64,000 nucleotides of DNA from Glycine soja (lineage: Eukaryota; Streptophyta; Magnoliopsida; Fabales; Fabaceae), in contig NC_041007.1 in the NCBI RefSeq assembly GCF_004193775.1, positions 26,253,323-26,317,322 of the forward strand. Reading direction: 5' to 3'. The notes beneath the pieces are model-generated. The model was not told the origin of the DNA. It did not search any database and worked only from the letters and a program-made list of their open reading frames with translations. Position 1 is the first letter of the stretch; each line of letters starts with the position of its first letter. The translations under genes were made by a program, and so were the position numbers. This document shows positions 31,247 through 43,314 of this stretch, in pieces.

Positions 31247-34059
31247 CCACAAGTGCTCTTCCTATCTTTTTTTGATCCAGCAAAATCTGAATCTGAGTAT
31301 CCTACTAAGTTGCATAAAGAATTCTTAGGATACCATAATCTTAAACTAACTGTTCCTAATAAATATCTTATAATTCTTTTTACTGCCATTAAATGTGAAA
31401 ACTTTGGATCTGATTGAAATCTTGCACACATGCATACACTAAACATAATGTCTGGCCTACTTGCAGATAAGTAAAGTAGAGATCCAATCATACCTCTGTA
31501 TTGCTTTGGATCAACAGGTTGACCAGATTCAACTTTGTCAAGATAACAACTTGTATTCATAGGGGTAGCCAAGTGTTCTGAGTTTTCCATTCCAAATCTC
31601 TTAATGAGTTCTTTGCAATATTTTGCTTGATTGACGAAGATCCCATCATTTGTTTGTTTGATTTGTAGTCCAAGAAAGTAATTTAACTCACCCATCATGG
31701 ACATCTCAAACTCACTTTGCATATCAATAGAAAACTCCTTGCACAAAGATTCATTAGTAGATCCAAAAATTATATCATCAACATAAATTTGTACTAACAA
31801 GATATCATTATCCTTCCTTTTTATGAATAATGTAGTATCTACTTTCCCTCTAGTAAAATTCTTTTCTAATAGGAATTTACTTAATCTTTCATACCAAGCC
31901 CTAGGTGCTTGTTTTAGGCCATAAAGTGCCTTCTTTAATCTATAGACATGGTCTAGTTTTTGTGAATCTTCAAACCCAAGAGGTTGTTCCACATATACCT
32001 CTTCCTGAATTAGACCATTTAAGAAAGCACTTTTGACATCCATTTGATATAGTTTAAAATTCATAATAGATGCATATGCTAATAACATCATAATGGCTTC
32101 TAATCTAGCTACAGGTGCAAAAGTTTCTTCATAGTCTATACCTTCTTCTTGGTTATATCATTTTGCTACAAGTCTAGCTTTATTCCTAATTACTATACCA
32201 TTTTCATCCAATTTATTTCTAAATACCCATTTAGTTCCTATGATTGGATAATCTGAAGGTTTTTCTACTAATACCCATCCATCATTTCTTTCAAATTGAT
32301 TTAATTCTTCTTGCATAGCTACTATCCAATGGTCATCTATAATAGCTTCTTTAAAGTTTTTAGGTTCTATTAATGAAACAAATGCCATATTATTGCATAA
32401 ATCTTTAAGAGAGTGTCTAGTTGTTACCCCTTTTGAGATATCACCGATGGTGTTATCAAGAGGATGATTTCTTGAAGTTTTCCATTCTTTAGGAAGATTA
32501 TCATTTTCTTGTCCTGTGTCATCTTGATCATCCTTGTCTTCATCATCTCTCTTTCTTTTTAGATTTCTTTCTTCATTTTGAGTATCTTCCAAAGTATCTG
32601 CAATATCATCAACAGACTCCTTTCTCGGGGAGGTAATGTTAGTTTCATCAAAAGTAACATGTATTGATTCCTCAATTTTCATAGTTCTTTTGTTGTATAT
32701 TCTAAATGCTTTACTATGTAAGGAATACCCAAGGAAGATACCCTCATCTGCCTTGGTATCAAACTTTCCTAGACACTCTTTACCATTGTTTAGAACAAAA
32801 CATTTACATCCAAAAACATGTAAATGTGCAATATTTGGTTTTCTATTGTTAAAAAGTTCATATGGGGTTTTCTGAAGAATAGGTCTAATTAAGGCTCTGT
32901 TCATAATATAACAAGCGGTGTTAACTGCTTCTACCCAAAAGTATTTTGGAAGAGGTGTGTCATTTAAAAGAGTTCTAACAATTTCTTCTAGGGCTCTATT
33001 TTTCCTTTCTTCTACTCCATTTTGTTGGGGTGTCCTTGGTGCAGAAAAGTTGTGTTCTATGCCATACTCATCACAAAACATTTCAAAATCATTATTTTCA
33101 AATTCACCTCCGTGATCACTTCTGATGGAGATGATTTTGAGATTCTTTTTGTTTTGAATGACTTTGGCAAGTCTTCTAAATGCATGAAATGCATCATTCT
33201 TATGAGTAAGAAATAAAGTCCAAGTATATCTAGAATAATCATCAACAATTACTAATGCATAGTAACTTCCACCAAAACTCATGACTCTAGATGGTCCAAA
33301 CAAATCCATGTGTAATAATTGCAATGGCTTAGTGGTAGAAACAATATTTTTAGATTTGAAGGATACTTTTGTTTGTTTACCTTTTTGGCACGCATCACAT
33401 AAATTATCTTTTTCAAATTTTAATTTAGGCAATCCAATAACTAGATCTTTTGAAATTAACCTATTTAGATGATCCATGTTAATATGAGCAATTCTCTTAT
33501 GCCGTAACCATGGATCACAATCTTTACTTAAAAAGCATCTATCATTTACAGATTTTTGTTTTAGATCAATCATGTAAACATTATTTTCTCTAAAACCAAT
33601 ATGTTCAATATCTTTGTCATGCTCATGCTTAATAACGCATTTTTCAGAATCAAAAGATACTTTATATCCTTTATCACATAATTGACTAACACTTAATAAG
33701 TTGTGCTTCAAACCTTCTACAAGCAACACATTTTCAATGGGAGTAGAAGAATTCGTACCTATTTTGCCGACTCCAATAATTTTACCCTTGTTGTTCTCGC
33801 CGTATGTAACATGTCCACTTTTCTTGGGGGAAATAGTTGTGAATTTGGATACATCACCAGTCATGTGCTTGGAACATCCACTGTCTATATACCATTTCTT
33901 CCTTATAGAATCTTCTTTGTTATTCTCATTAGATTTTGTCATGAGACACAAGTTGACTTGGTCTTCATCATCGTCTTTGAGTGACCTGTTCCTGAAAATT
34001 CTTTTGAAAGACAAAGAATCTAAAGAGGCCATTTTACAAGAAACCTGCTCTGATACCAC
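31247..34059 (-). pseudogene. C1 Copia polyprotein (protease, integrase, RT), gag missing and 3' truncated
   Basis: One frame of about 937 codons with a single in-frame TGA near 32158. Order: protease WYIDSGCSKHMTG (D-S-G active site); the His/Cys pre-integrase zinc region ending CDACQKGKQ; integrase core with LLHMDLFGP, SIRSDHGGEF and PQQNGVEERKNR carrying the D, D and E residues; a charged Glu/Asp-rich linker; RT with [10 protein letters not shown] and YVDDIIFGS; and the start of RNase H (SDSDFAGS). The reading frame begins almost inside the primer site, so gag has been deleted. RNase H breaks off at KSTCG and runs into T3 gag sequence, so the 3' end and 3' LTR are lost. The type resembles soybean Ty1-copia, perhaps Sirevirus-related. 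Confidence 0.88.
34047..34058 (-). other. Primer binding site of C1
   Basis: On the minus strand TGGTATCAGAGC, two bases inside the LTR end CCAACA: a perfect match to the standard initiator-Met tRNA primer site of plant Copia elements. Confidence 0.88.
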
Positions 34060-34060
34060 T

Positions 34061-35693
34061 TGTTGGATCGAGTGGCCTTAGAATAATTATGAAGGGGGGT
34101 TGAATTAATTATTCCTAAACCTTTACTAATTAAAAATTACTCTTTTAAGGCTTTTACTAAATTTTTAAGAGAATGAGGAGTAGAAGAGAAACTTAACAGA
34201 AAGTAAAAGCGGAAATTAAATGCACAGTGGAAAGCAAAAGAGTAGGGAAGAAGGAAACAAACACACAAGAGTTTTTATACTGGTTCGGCAACAACCCGTG
34301 CCTACATCCAGTCCCCAAGCGACCTGCGGTCCTTGAGATTTCTTTCAACCTTGTAAAAATCCTTTTACAAGCAAAGATCCACAAGGGATGTACCCTCCCT
34401 TGTTCTCTTTGAACCTAGTGGATGTATCCTCCACTAGAACTGATCCACATGAGATGTACCATCTCTTGTTCTCAATCAAACCCAAGTAGATGTACCCTCT
34501 TCTTGTACCAAAAAGGATGTACCCTCCAATGTGTTAAGACAAAGATCTCAGGCTGTTAAACCTTTGATTCTTTGTGAATGGGGATACAAAAGAATTCTCA
34601 TGCGGTTAGTCCTTTGAACACTTTTGTATAAGGGAATGGGAAGAATCAAAAGAATTCTCAGACTGTGTCCTTTTGAATTCTTTGACAAGAGAGAAGGGAG
34701 ACACAAAAGAATTCAGGCGGTTAGTCCTTTGTTCTTTTGGAAAAGGGAGAAGAGAGACACAAAAAGAATTCAGGCGGTTAGTCCTTGGCGAATTATTTTT
34801 GGCAAAGGGAGAAGGGAATGAAAAGATGAATAGCACAAGTTTTCAAGGTTTGGAAAACTAGAAAACTTCAGAAAGCTTTTGGTACAAAGAAGAAGAAGTT
34901 CAAAGAGATTCAAGGCTTGTAAAGGATTGTATGAATAAGTGTTCAAGATTATTGAAATGCAAAACAAAGCCTTGCTTTTATAGACTCTTCATGTCTGGTC
35001 AAGAAGACCATTTAGAAGAGTTATAACTTTTAGAAAAACTTAAAACCAATTTGAAAAAGTCAAAAACCTTTTTGAAGAGTTACATCTTTTGATTTATCAG
35101 AAACAGTCACTGGTAATCAATTACCAAATTAGTGTAATCGATTACACAAGGCTTTTAAGTGAAAGGATGTGACTCTTCACATTTGAATTTGAATTTCAAC
35201 GTTCAAGGGCACTGGTAATCGATTACCAAAACATTGTAATCAATTACAGCCTTTTGAAAATAATTGGAACGTTGTAAATTCAGTTTGAAAACTTTTTCAA
35301 ACTCAATTTGCTACTGGTAATTGATTACAACAATATGGTAATCGATTACCAGAGAGTAAAAACTCTTTGGTAAAAGGTTTTGTCAAAAACTCATGTGCTA
35401 TTCAAAGTTTTGAAAAAACTTTTTAATACTTATCTTGATTGAGTCTTCTCTTCATTCTTGAATCTTGAGCCTTGAATCTTGATCTTGATTCTTGAGATCT
35501 TGAACCTTGAATCTTGATTCTTGTCTCCAGACTTTCTTCTTGAGTCTTGAATTCTTCTTGATTCTTATCTAGAACTCTTGAATTGTTCTTGATTGATCTT
35601 TGAGCTTTTTGTCATCACCTTTGTCATCATCTTTTGTTATCATCAAAACACCTTTGAATCACCTTTGAGTCACCATGAAGCTTTGCTTCTACA
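34061..35693 (-). mobile_element. 5' LTR of C1 (Copia), about 1633 bp
   Basis: On the minus strand TGTAGAAGCAAAGC...GATCCAACA. It contains palindromic words of the GGTAATCGATTACC type (35110-35360, six or more variants), TTGAATC-type short repeats (35440-35600), an imperfect tandem of about 60 bp with AAAGAATTC and GGCGGTTAGTCC (34590-34800), and TATAGA at about 34980. Only this LTR remains. It lies inside K4. Confidence 0.8.
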
Positions 35694-36958
35694 CTTATTA
35701 GATAGAGTTTTATTCAGAAGTAAGGCATTGTTGAAGCAACATTGATAAAAAAAATGGTTAAAATCATAAATAAACTACTTCTATGGTAAAAACAGTAAAT
35801 GCAAGTAAGTATAAGTTAACAAAAATAGGTAAAAAGCGTTGGGTCTTTCTAACAAACAAGCTAATGCATATGAAGATATTTCTCTAATCAGTCATACTTT
35901 TGTGTTCTATGTTGTAGCCTAAAATACTAAACCTCGATCCCTCGTAAGTTTAGACTAATTTAACCTAAGCTTCGTCCATAGATCCCTCTTGTAAGACTAG
36001 GCTTAACTTAAACAACATTATCATCACAGTATATTCAGAAAACCAAAACCCCAACAATCTATCCCTGGTAATGTGGTTATTCAGTTCTGCTTCTATCAAG
36101 TTCTAAGGCAACAGTATATTTCCCAATGCTAAAGTCACCTAACAGTACACACAAATGGGTGATCAGACCAAAAGCATGTAGAAATTAAGCATTGAAAGAA
36201 GTATTGAACACATAAAACACAATTAATTAGATATTAAAGTAATTACATAAGTTGTTCCTTAGAAATCCCCAACAAGGGTGTTTAGCTAGCCATTACAGCA
36301 AAACCCTAACACAGATGAGATTGAGAGTATAGAATAATTTTTCCTTACACAAGAAGGGGGATCCCTCCTCCTCTTCTCAGCATCTCACAATCACTCTATA
36401 GCTCACTAATCTCTCTCTAATTGAATAACCCTAGGCTTCTCTGCAAAGCTGCTCCTCTTGCTACCTCCAGGGCACTATTCTCGAAGTCTGTGCCAAAATA
36501 TGCAACTCTGGTCTCTAAAAAATTGTACCCTAATTCTAAAAATTCAGGCTTTAATAGGCTCTGAAATTGCGACGTCGTGTTTAGCGCCACCCTCGCGCTT
36601 AGCGCAAGTAAGTGGATTTGGGCTTGGTGCCAGTCATGCGCTGAGCTTGGCAAGAGACAAACATCTCGCTTAGCGAGCTGATCTCGCACTTAGCGCGCGG
36701 CCTTGATCCTTGTGCTCTTCCAGATTCCCTTGTCACGCTAAGAGCGCTGAAGCTGCGCTTAGTGGTGGATGCACGCTGAGCCCACTGGGTCCGCTTAACG
36801 TGACTGCTCCTTTTAGCACTTCAAGATTTTAGCCTCTTTTGACCTGAAATTGAACAGATTTTATCATTAAATCAAATGGAAAATATTCTAGACACAACTA
36901 TAACAATAAAACAAGATTTATTTACAAATCCCTACAAAATAACTTTAAACGACTAACA
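35694..36958 (-). mobile_element. K4: K-family LTR inserted in K1 gag, cut by C1
   Basis: On the minus strand it starts TGTTAGTCG (+36958) and has the CGCTTAGCG-type cluster (36570-36800). It matches K3 closely through AGATAGAGTTTTATTCAGAAG-like sequence, where C1 interrupts it about 100-200 bp short of the expected 3' end. K1 gag stops exactly at its right edge. Confidence 0.72.
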
Positions 36959-37721
36959 AGAACCATCGAGTAACTGCTTTGACTGCGACCGTAACCCATC
37001 AATGAAGATGTTAAGCTGTATAGGCTCTGAAAAACCATGAGTGGGAATTTTCCCCAGCAAGCTACGAAATCTTTCTAATGCCTCACTCAAAGATTCATCG
37101 GGAAACTGATGGAATGAAGAAATTACAGCTTTTCCCTCTGCAGTTTTAGACTCTGGGAAATATTTTTTTAGAAACTTCTCAGCAACTTCATCCCATGTCT
37201 TTAAACTGTCGCCCTTGAATGAATGCAACCATCTCTTGGCCTCCCCAGATAAAGAAAATGAAAACAGGCTGAGCCTAATAGCATCTTCAGGTGCACCGCC
37301 AAGCTTGATAGTATTACAAATCTCAATATATGTTGCCAAGTGTGAGTATGGATCTTCATTTAGTAAACCATGAAACAAATTTCTATGTATTAGCTATATC
37401 AATGAAGGTGGGAATGTTAAGTTTTGTGCCTGAACCTCTGGCCGTGCATCACTTGAGAAATATTGCGGCACTAAAGTACTTAAGTAATCTTCCAAGGTCA
37501 CTCGTCTAGGATGACTCAGAAAAGTGAGCCTCTTCAAGGACTGATGCTACTGTTCTGTCGTGCAAAAGCTTTCTTTTTCTCTCTGCATTGTTTCTTCTAA
37601 AGGTGACTTCAATTTCTAAATCCAATGGAACGAATTCACCTGCAAAAGATCTACGCATACAAACACTAACAGGAACAACAGTTAACCAATTCAAGAAGAA
37701 AATAAATTTTGAACTAAACAA
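36959..37721 (-). pseudogene. K1 gag, N-terminal part (Athila-type)
   Basis: The start region reads FVPLDLEIEVTFRRNNAERK, then, after a frame change near 37380-37500, the gag core LNEDPYSHLATYIEICNTI, SLSGEAKRWLHSFKGDSLKTW, FLKKYFPESKT and ESLSEALERFRSLLGKIPTH. This is the Retrotrans_gag fold as found in Athila elements, which forms the particle. It ends at the K4 insertion after QLLDG. Confidence 0.82.
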
Positions 37722-37806
37722 ATATTAACAAAAACAAAAATTAATAAATCAAAGAATAATGAATTAATGCCTTCAAACTAAACTAAACTTTCCAAATGGA
37801 AAAAGT

Positions 37807-37824
37807 TTCCCGGAAACGACGTCA
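37807..37824 (-). other. Decayed primer binding site of K1
   Basis: On the minus strand TGACGTCGTTTCCGGGAA, close to the Athila-type tRNA-Asp site TGGCGCCGTTGCCGGGGA seen nearly intact in A1 (54016-54033). Most changes are of the G-to-A and C-to-T kind expected from methylated-cytosine decay. Confidence 0.65.
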
Positions 37825-37831
37825 AAATACT

Positions 37832-39253
37832 TGATTGTTCGCCCCTAAGAATACTACTTATTTGCGTAGGTGCGAAATCTACCGGCAAGTGCACTAGATC
37901 ATCAAGTAAATAATTAAAACAGAATGAACCAAGTATCGAACACAGGGAACTTGTTCATTTTGCAAAGTTTTGTTAAGTATGCAGGCATTTGCAAACAAAA
38001 ATTAATGATTGTGAATTAAATCAAAAGTATGTGTTATCCTAAGTAAAAGCAATAAACGAGAACAAGTAAGTGTGAAAACAGATATCTAAAGGCGTTGGGT
38101 CCTCCTACTAAGTAAGTTGATTCAATTAAAGATGTTTTCTAATTAAAGATGTTCTTGTGTTCTATGCTAAGGACAAAAATACCAAACATCGATTCCTCCA
38201 GAGTTTGGACTAATTTAAATCAAACTTCATTCGCAGATCCCTCTTATTGAACTTAGCCTAATTTAAATAGCATTATACTCACAACATAATAAAGAAAACT
38301 AAAACCTTTCACACTATCCCTAGCAATGCAGTTATTTAGTCCCTGCTCTATCAAGTTCTAAGGCAACAGTACATTTCCCAATGCTAAAGTCCCTAACAGC
38401 ACTCACAAATGGGTGATCAAGCCACAAGCATGCATACAATAAGCATAGATAGAAGCAGCGAACACATAAAACAACCTTAATTAGATATGAAAAAGAGTTT
38501 ACATCAACTACTCAATAAGAATCCCTAATTGAGGGTTTTAGCCTTTCATGGCAAGGAATCTCCTTTTACACTGAAAAGGAGGAATCAAGAGAAATTGCTT
38601 ACTTACAAAGGAGTGGGGATGTCTCCTCCACCTCTTGGAATCTCACAATCTCTCAAAAACTCACTAATCTCCCTAAAAGATGAAAACTTGGTCCCTTGCT
38701 CTGCTTTGTGCTCTTTGAAATTCACACTCTTCAGGCCTCTAACGGCTTTTCAGCTCCTCCCCTTTAATTTTGTGTAAATCGAGCTTAAAAAGGGCTTCTT
38801 AATCTCGACGTCACGCTTAGCGCCATTCTTGCGCTTAGCGTGAGTAAGTGAATTTGAGCTCAGCGCCAATCTCACGCTAAGCCTGGAAAGCGATAGACAA
38901 CTCGCTTAGCAAGCTGATAACGCGCTAAGCACGTGCTTGCGGAGCAGATGCCTTTCCAGATTCCCCTTTACTCACTAAGTGTGCTGGTGTTGGGCTTAGC
39001 CGTTGATGCGCGCTAAGCGCATTGAGCTCGCTTAGCGTGATGAATCCTTTGGCACAACTTCAAAATAGCTCATTTTTGCCTGAATTTAAAGAAAATTGAT
39101 CATTAATTCCATGTAAAGAGGATTCTACTGAGCAGAGATCAAAACAAGGAAATTTTATTTACAATCCTACCAAAAAGAACCATAAATTGGGAGATTTATA
39201 TACATTTTGGAAAACTTTTCTATACAAAAGTTAGTTGTAAACGATGACTAACA
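37832..39253 (-). repeat. 5' LTR of K1
   Basis: 1422 bp, partner of 23148-24565. It has the CGCTTAGCG-type cluster at 38810-39045. It reaches TGTTAGTC at its element-strand start, then the target duplication ATGAT. Confidence 0.88.
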
Positions 39254-40084
39254 ATGATCCTAACTACACATGCGTTTGTGTGATCAAGACAAAAACATGC
39301 GAGAATTAAAGGCCGATAGGAACAAAGAACGCATGGAAACACTATTAAATAGATATGAAAGATTTTACATCATTTACTCTGTAGAAGTCATCAACTGAGG
39401 ATTTAGCCTTCCATTGCAAGGAAGCTCCTTTTTACAAGTTTAAAGAAGAGAAGAAGAGAAATTGAAAAAGTACAAAATGGTGGGGATGTCTCCTCCACCT
39501 CCAAAAACCTCACAATCTCTCAAAAACTCCTTCAAAGCTCTTCAAGATGCCTCCTTTGGTATGCTCAGTCGCCTCTGGGTCCACACACTCAAAACTCCCC
39601 TCCAATTCTGTGTTTTCAGGTTTTATATAGAAATCCTGTCGGTGGCCTCTCACTGAGCGCTAATCTCACGCTTAGCGCGCATTAGTGAACTGTGGCTTAG
39701 TGCCAATCTCGCGCTTAGCCTAGAAGATGACGGATGACTCGCTTAGCGAGCGACAACACGTTGAGCGCATGCTTGCAAGGCAGATTCTCTTCTAGATTCG
39801 TTTGTCTCGCTGAGTGCGCTGGTGCCTCGCTTAGCGGGACATACTCACTAAGCGCACAAACCAGGCTTAGTGCGACACCAGATTCAGCACTTCACAAAAT
39901 CTCCTTTTTCACCTGAAATAGAATCTATATTTACATTAATTACAAGCGGAAGATTATAATGAGTAATGATCAATTTATTAACCAAAAGTATTTACAATCC
40001 TACAAAAAGAACTATAACTTGGAGGAATTCTATATAATTATCAAAAGTTTTTATACCAAAGTTAGTCGTATAAAATGACTAACA
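39254..40084 (-). mobile_element. K2 LTR, right part
   Basis: The 5' part of the LTR interrupted by K1. On the minus strand it starts TGTTAGTCATTTTATACGACTAAC (+40084) and carries a CGCTTAGCG-type cluster at 39650-39870. It inserted into N2, whose sequence begins at 40085. Confidence 0.75.
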
Positions 40085-40093
40085 GGAACCAAC

Positions 40094-41617
40094 ATGAGTC
40101 ATCATTCATCTAGTGTTAATGGTGAGGGTACTAGTCATAAGGACCCTCTATCTAGAATCTTTGATGAGCTGAGTTCCCTCAAGTTATGGAAAGAAAAACT
40201 AGAAAGAAAAGAAAAAGGAAAAGAGAGGGTAGAAATAAATCAAGATGAGAGGGAACGAATAAGGGAAGAAGAAAGAAGGAAAATACTAAAAGAGTTCAGA
40301 AAAGAAAAACATGCCTTCAATACTAGTAATGACTCTTGCAAGAGCCTAAGTGAAGAACTTTGTGACTATTATGAAGGAAGGCATAGGTCACATCTTAGAC
40401 CTCACTCCCATAGGAGAGAAAAGGAAAGAAAGCCTCAAGAGGCTAACATTAACCTCCCAAACTTCCATGGGAAGGACAATGTAGAGGCTTACTTAGATTG
40501 GGAAATAAGGGTAGAACAAAAACTTAAAAAGAAGTCTCCTTCAAAATCTTATGGTTCTCACTCTTATTCAAAGAAAGACCAAGGTCAAGGCATCTTAAGG
40601 GTGGCACCTTCTAAGCCCAAAGATGATAAGGGGAAGACAATAGAAAAGCAACCCCCTAAGGCTAGTATGCAAGAGAAGACTAGCTCTATAAAGTGCTTTA
40701 AATGTCTTGGAAGAGGACACATTACTTCTCAATGCCCCACCAAGAAACCACGATTATGAGGGGCCAAGACATTTATAGTAGCCAAGATGAGACTACTACT
40801 TCACCTTCCTCTAGTGAAAGTGAAGAAGAAAAAAGGGAAGAATCTAGTGAAGAAATCTAGCCCCAAGAAGAAAGACAACCTTTAATGGTTAAGGAGGAGT
40901 GTAAGGAGGTAAGTGTCTCCTCCAAGAGGTTAGCTAAGAAGGAAGGTCATTTTGCAATAAAGAGAAACTTTAAAGAAACTTCCCCTCTTAGACAACCTCA
41001 ACATCTTTTTCTTTGTAAAATGACACCTGTTAGCACTACCACATCTCTTGGGCTTGAGGTTATTCCTCAAGTAAAGGAGTTGTTGGATGAGGGTTTAGTT
41101 CGTAAGAGCTTAAATCCTTGTGCTTTGTTGGTGCCTGAAATAGGTATTATTAGGCACCAAATCCCTAAAATAGGTGATATGATGAATATGGTGAGTGGTG
41201 TAACCCTCTTTTGTAAAATCACTCATGCACCCAACATCTTAATGATTCGTGTACATAGGGACTCATTAGGTAGGTTTGTTCTTATTTTTGGTTTCAATAC
41301 AAACCTAGGTGCTCATATGGGACACTTTAGGTTTGTCATACTTTTTTTATAGGAATAATCAACATGAAAATATAGAAAAAGTATGTTTTATTGCATTACT
41401 TTCCTTAATTTTTTTAAATAGTAATCAAGGGGTTCCCACGGACCCTAAGAGAATAAAGGTCAATCCTGAGTGGCCCACTCCACCAAGTATAAGGAAAATT
41501 TGGGGCTCCCATGACTTAAGAAACTTTTACAAAAGGTTTGTCCCATATTTTTCTATACTTATAGCACCACTCATTAAATTGGTGAGGAACCATGTTCCCT
41601 TATGGGAAGATGCCTAG
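40094..41617 (+). pseudogene. N2 rump gag-pol with decayed RT
   Basis: The ATG at 40094 matches the inferred N1 start. Order as in N1: charged helix, DNINLP-like gag start (INLPNFHGKDNVEAYLDWEI), CCHC knuckle CFKCLGRGHITSQC, then a frameshift and TAG near 40755-40860. RT-like pieces follow (VKELLDEGLVRKSLNPCALLV; FVLIFGFNTNLGAHMGHFRF), with another frame change near 41340, then WPTPPSIRKIWGSHDLRNFY. The gag core, protease and RT active site are missing at the same places as in N1. Confidence 0.8.
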
Positions 41618-41768
41618 GAAAGGGGTTTTCAGACCTTACCCTACTTTAACATACCCAACACCACTCATATATATATGTTTTTATTCATTTTACAAGTGTT
41701 GAGGGAAGAAGCCCAGAGTATCAGGAACCACGGGATTTGAGGTCAAATCTTTTCTAATGGGGAGGGGA

Positions 41769-42631
41769 TGATGTAATCCTACCCCTAAGGGTATTGGATA
41801 AAAGACTCCAAGAGGATTGGGTTAGAGCGGCTAAAGAAGGCCTTAGGGTTCTCATGAACCTCAGGGTAGATTTCTGAACCCATGGGCAAAGGTTGAATCC
41901 ACTCTTTGTAAATATTAGAATATGCTTTCCTTCTTTTGGGCCTTGTATTTTTGCAATTCAAGTAGTATAGGGTTTTAGCCTTGTGTGTCAAGGCGTTTTT
42001 AGTAGTCTTTGTAGTAGGGACTTTTTTGTAATTTCGTGTATTTTGGCATTAGGGTGAGCTTAACTATTAGAGGGGTGTGTGTAACTAAGCTCTAGCTTCT
42101 CATCTCAAGGAGGTGAGCTTAGCTATTAGAGGGGTGTGTGTAGTTAAGCTCTAGCTTCTCAAGGAGATGAGCTTAGCTATTAGAAGGGTGTGTAGCTAAG
42201 CTCCAGCTTCTCAAGGAAGCTTCTCAAGGAGGTGAGCTTAGCTATTAGAGGGGTGTGTGTAGCTAAGCTCTAGCTTCTCAAGGAAGCTTTCATTTAGTTA
42301 GTGACCTAGGCTATAAATAGAAACATGTGTAACACTTGTTGTAACTTTGATGAATGTGAAACTTGTGAGACACACTTCAAAATTCAACTTCTCTCCCTTT
42401 TTTCTCCTTCAATTTCATTCCCCCCACCCTTCCTCCCCTCTTTATATCATTCTTTTCCTCCATTGAAGCTTCCTTTCTAAGTTTCTTATCCAAGGCACTC
42501 TCTTGGTGGTGAAGCTCCTCCTTCCATGGCTTATTCCCTAATGTATGGCTCCTCCTCTCACCTCTTCTCCTTTATCTTTCGTTGCATCTCCATGGTTGAA
42601 AATCACCATTGAAGGACGTCATTGAAGCTCA
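41769..42631 (+). repeat. 3' LTR of N2, truncated
   Basis: Starts TGATGTAATCCTACCCC after the tract TAATGGGGAGGGGA. TATAAATA is at about 42311. It is longer than the N1 LTRs in the middle because of the tandem block at 42050-42295 and lacks the CTTCCATCA end. Confidence 0.8.
42050..42295 (+). repeat. Imperfect tandem repeat in N2 LTR, four units of 54-65 bp
   Basis: GAGCTTAGCTATTAGAGGGG starts at about 42056, 42115, 42169 and 42234; each unit also holds TAAGCTCTAGCTTCTCAAGG. N1 LTRs have one such unit, so N2 has a private expansion just upstream of the TATA box. Confidence 0.85.
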
Positions 42632-42731
42632 AAGTTCCAGTCACCTGGAATATTTGATATCACGAGATCTAGAAGATGAATTAATTTCCATTTTACCTTT
42701 AGGTGCAACAAATAAATTTTTGGACATAGCT

Positions 42732-43314
42732 TCAACTTTTTGACTTTGTCACAGATTTGTTGTTTTGCCAATTTGACTTCCTTGAAGAAATGAAAGCAAA
42801 TTTGAAAGTACTCTTAGCTGTCAATTGCCTCTCCGCGTGAATACATTTGTGCAACAAGTCCTCCATCTCCACATAATGTTGCAATTCTACCACATCGGCT
42901 ATCTCCTTCTTTAAACCTCCAATGAATATGGTCATAATTACCTCACGGTCTTCTTCAACATTGGTTCTAGTCATGGCTATTTCGATCGCTTTGTAGTAGT
43001 CCTCCATACTCATGCAATTTTCTGTCCAAATCCCTATAGTAGTGGCTAGGTAAAAATCTCCTTCTCATGATAGTCTTCATCTCCTCCCCTCTATTGATAG
43101 GCCTTTCATCATTCTTGTGCCTAATAGTCACAAGTTGATCCCACCAAATACTAGCATAATCGATGAATTCAACAACAACTAGTTTAACCTTTTTCTTTTC
43201 CTCAAAATAATTATGGCAATCAAACATATGTTCAACCTTTCTCTCCCACTCCAAATACAACTTAGGATCATTTTTACCTTGAAACATAGGTATTGTCATC
43301 TTAATGCTCCCCAA
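42732..43314 (-). pseudogene. D1: gypsy gag fragment
   Basis: Two overlapping frames on the minus strand. The first reads IKMTIPMFQGKNDPKLYLEWERKVE, SIWWDQLVTIRHKNDERPIN and RRRFLPSHYYRDL; the second EDYYKAIEIAMTR, FIGGLKKEIADVVELQHYVEMEDLLH. Together they cover the Retrotrans_gag core of a Ty3-gypsy element (the type with chromodomain integrases, by memory). There is a frameshift at ~43000. No zinc knuckle or pol follows to the left; N2 LTR sequence lies beyond about 42632, with about 100 bp of unassigned DNA between. Confidence 0.78.

Larger units (their letters stand above)
23148..39253 (-). mobile_element. K1: Athila-related LTR retrotransposon with nested insertions
   Basis: Two similar LTRs in minus orientation (23148-24565 and 37832-39253), a polypurine tract beside the left one, a decayed PBS and gag beside the right one, and perfect 5-bp target duplications ATGAT (23143-23147 and 39254-39258) make this one insertion. 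The interior now holds T3, C1 and K4 in place of the K1 pol genes, which appear to have been lost in the deletion that fused T3 to C1 near 31250. Confidence 0.85.
40085..42631 (+). mobile_element. N2: second copy of the degenerate gypsy family, both ends truncated
   Basis: Interior colinear with N1, followed by a polypurine tract (41757-41768) and a 3' LTR that starts TGATGTAATCC (41769) and stops about 40 bp short at ~42631, where GAAGCTCAAAG passes into unrelated DNA. The 5' LTR and leader are missing because K2 occupies that side. Confidence 0.82.
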
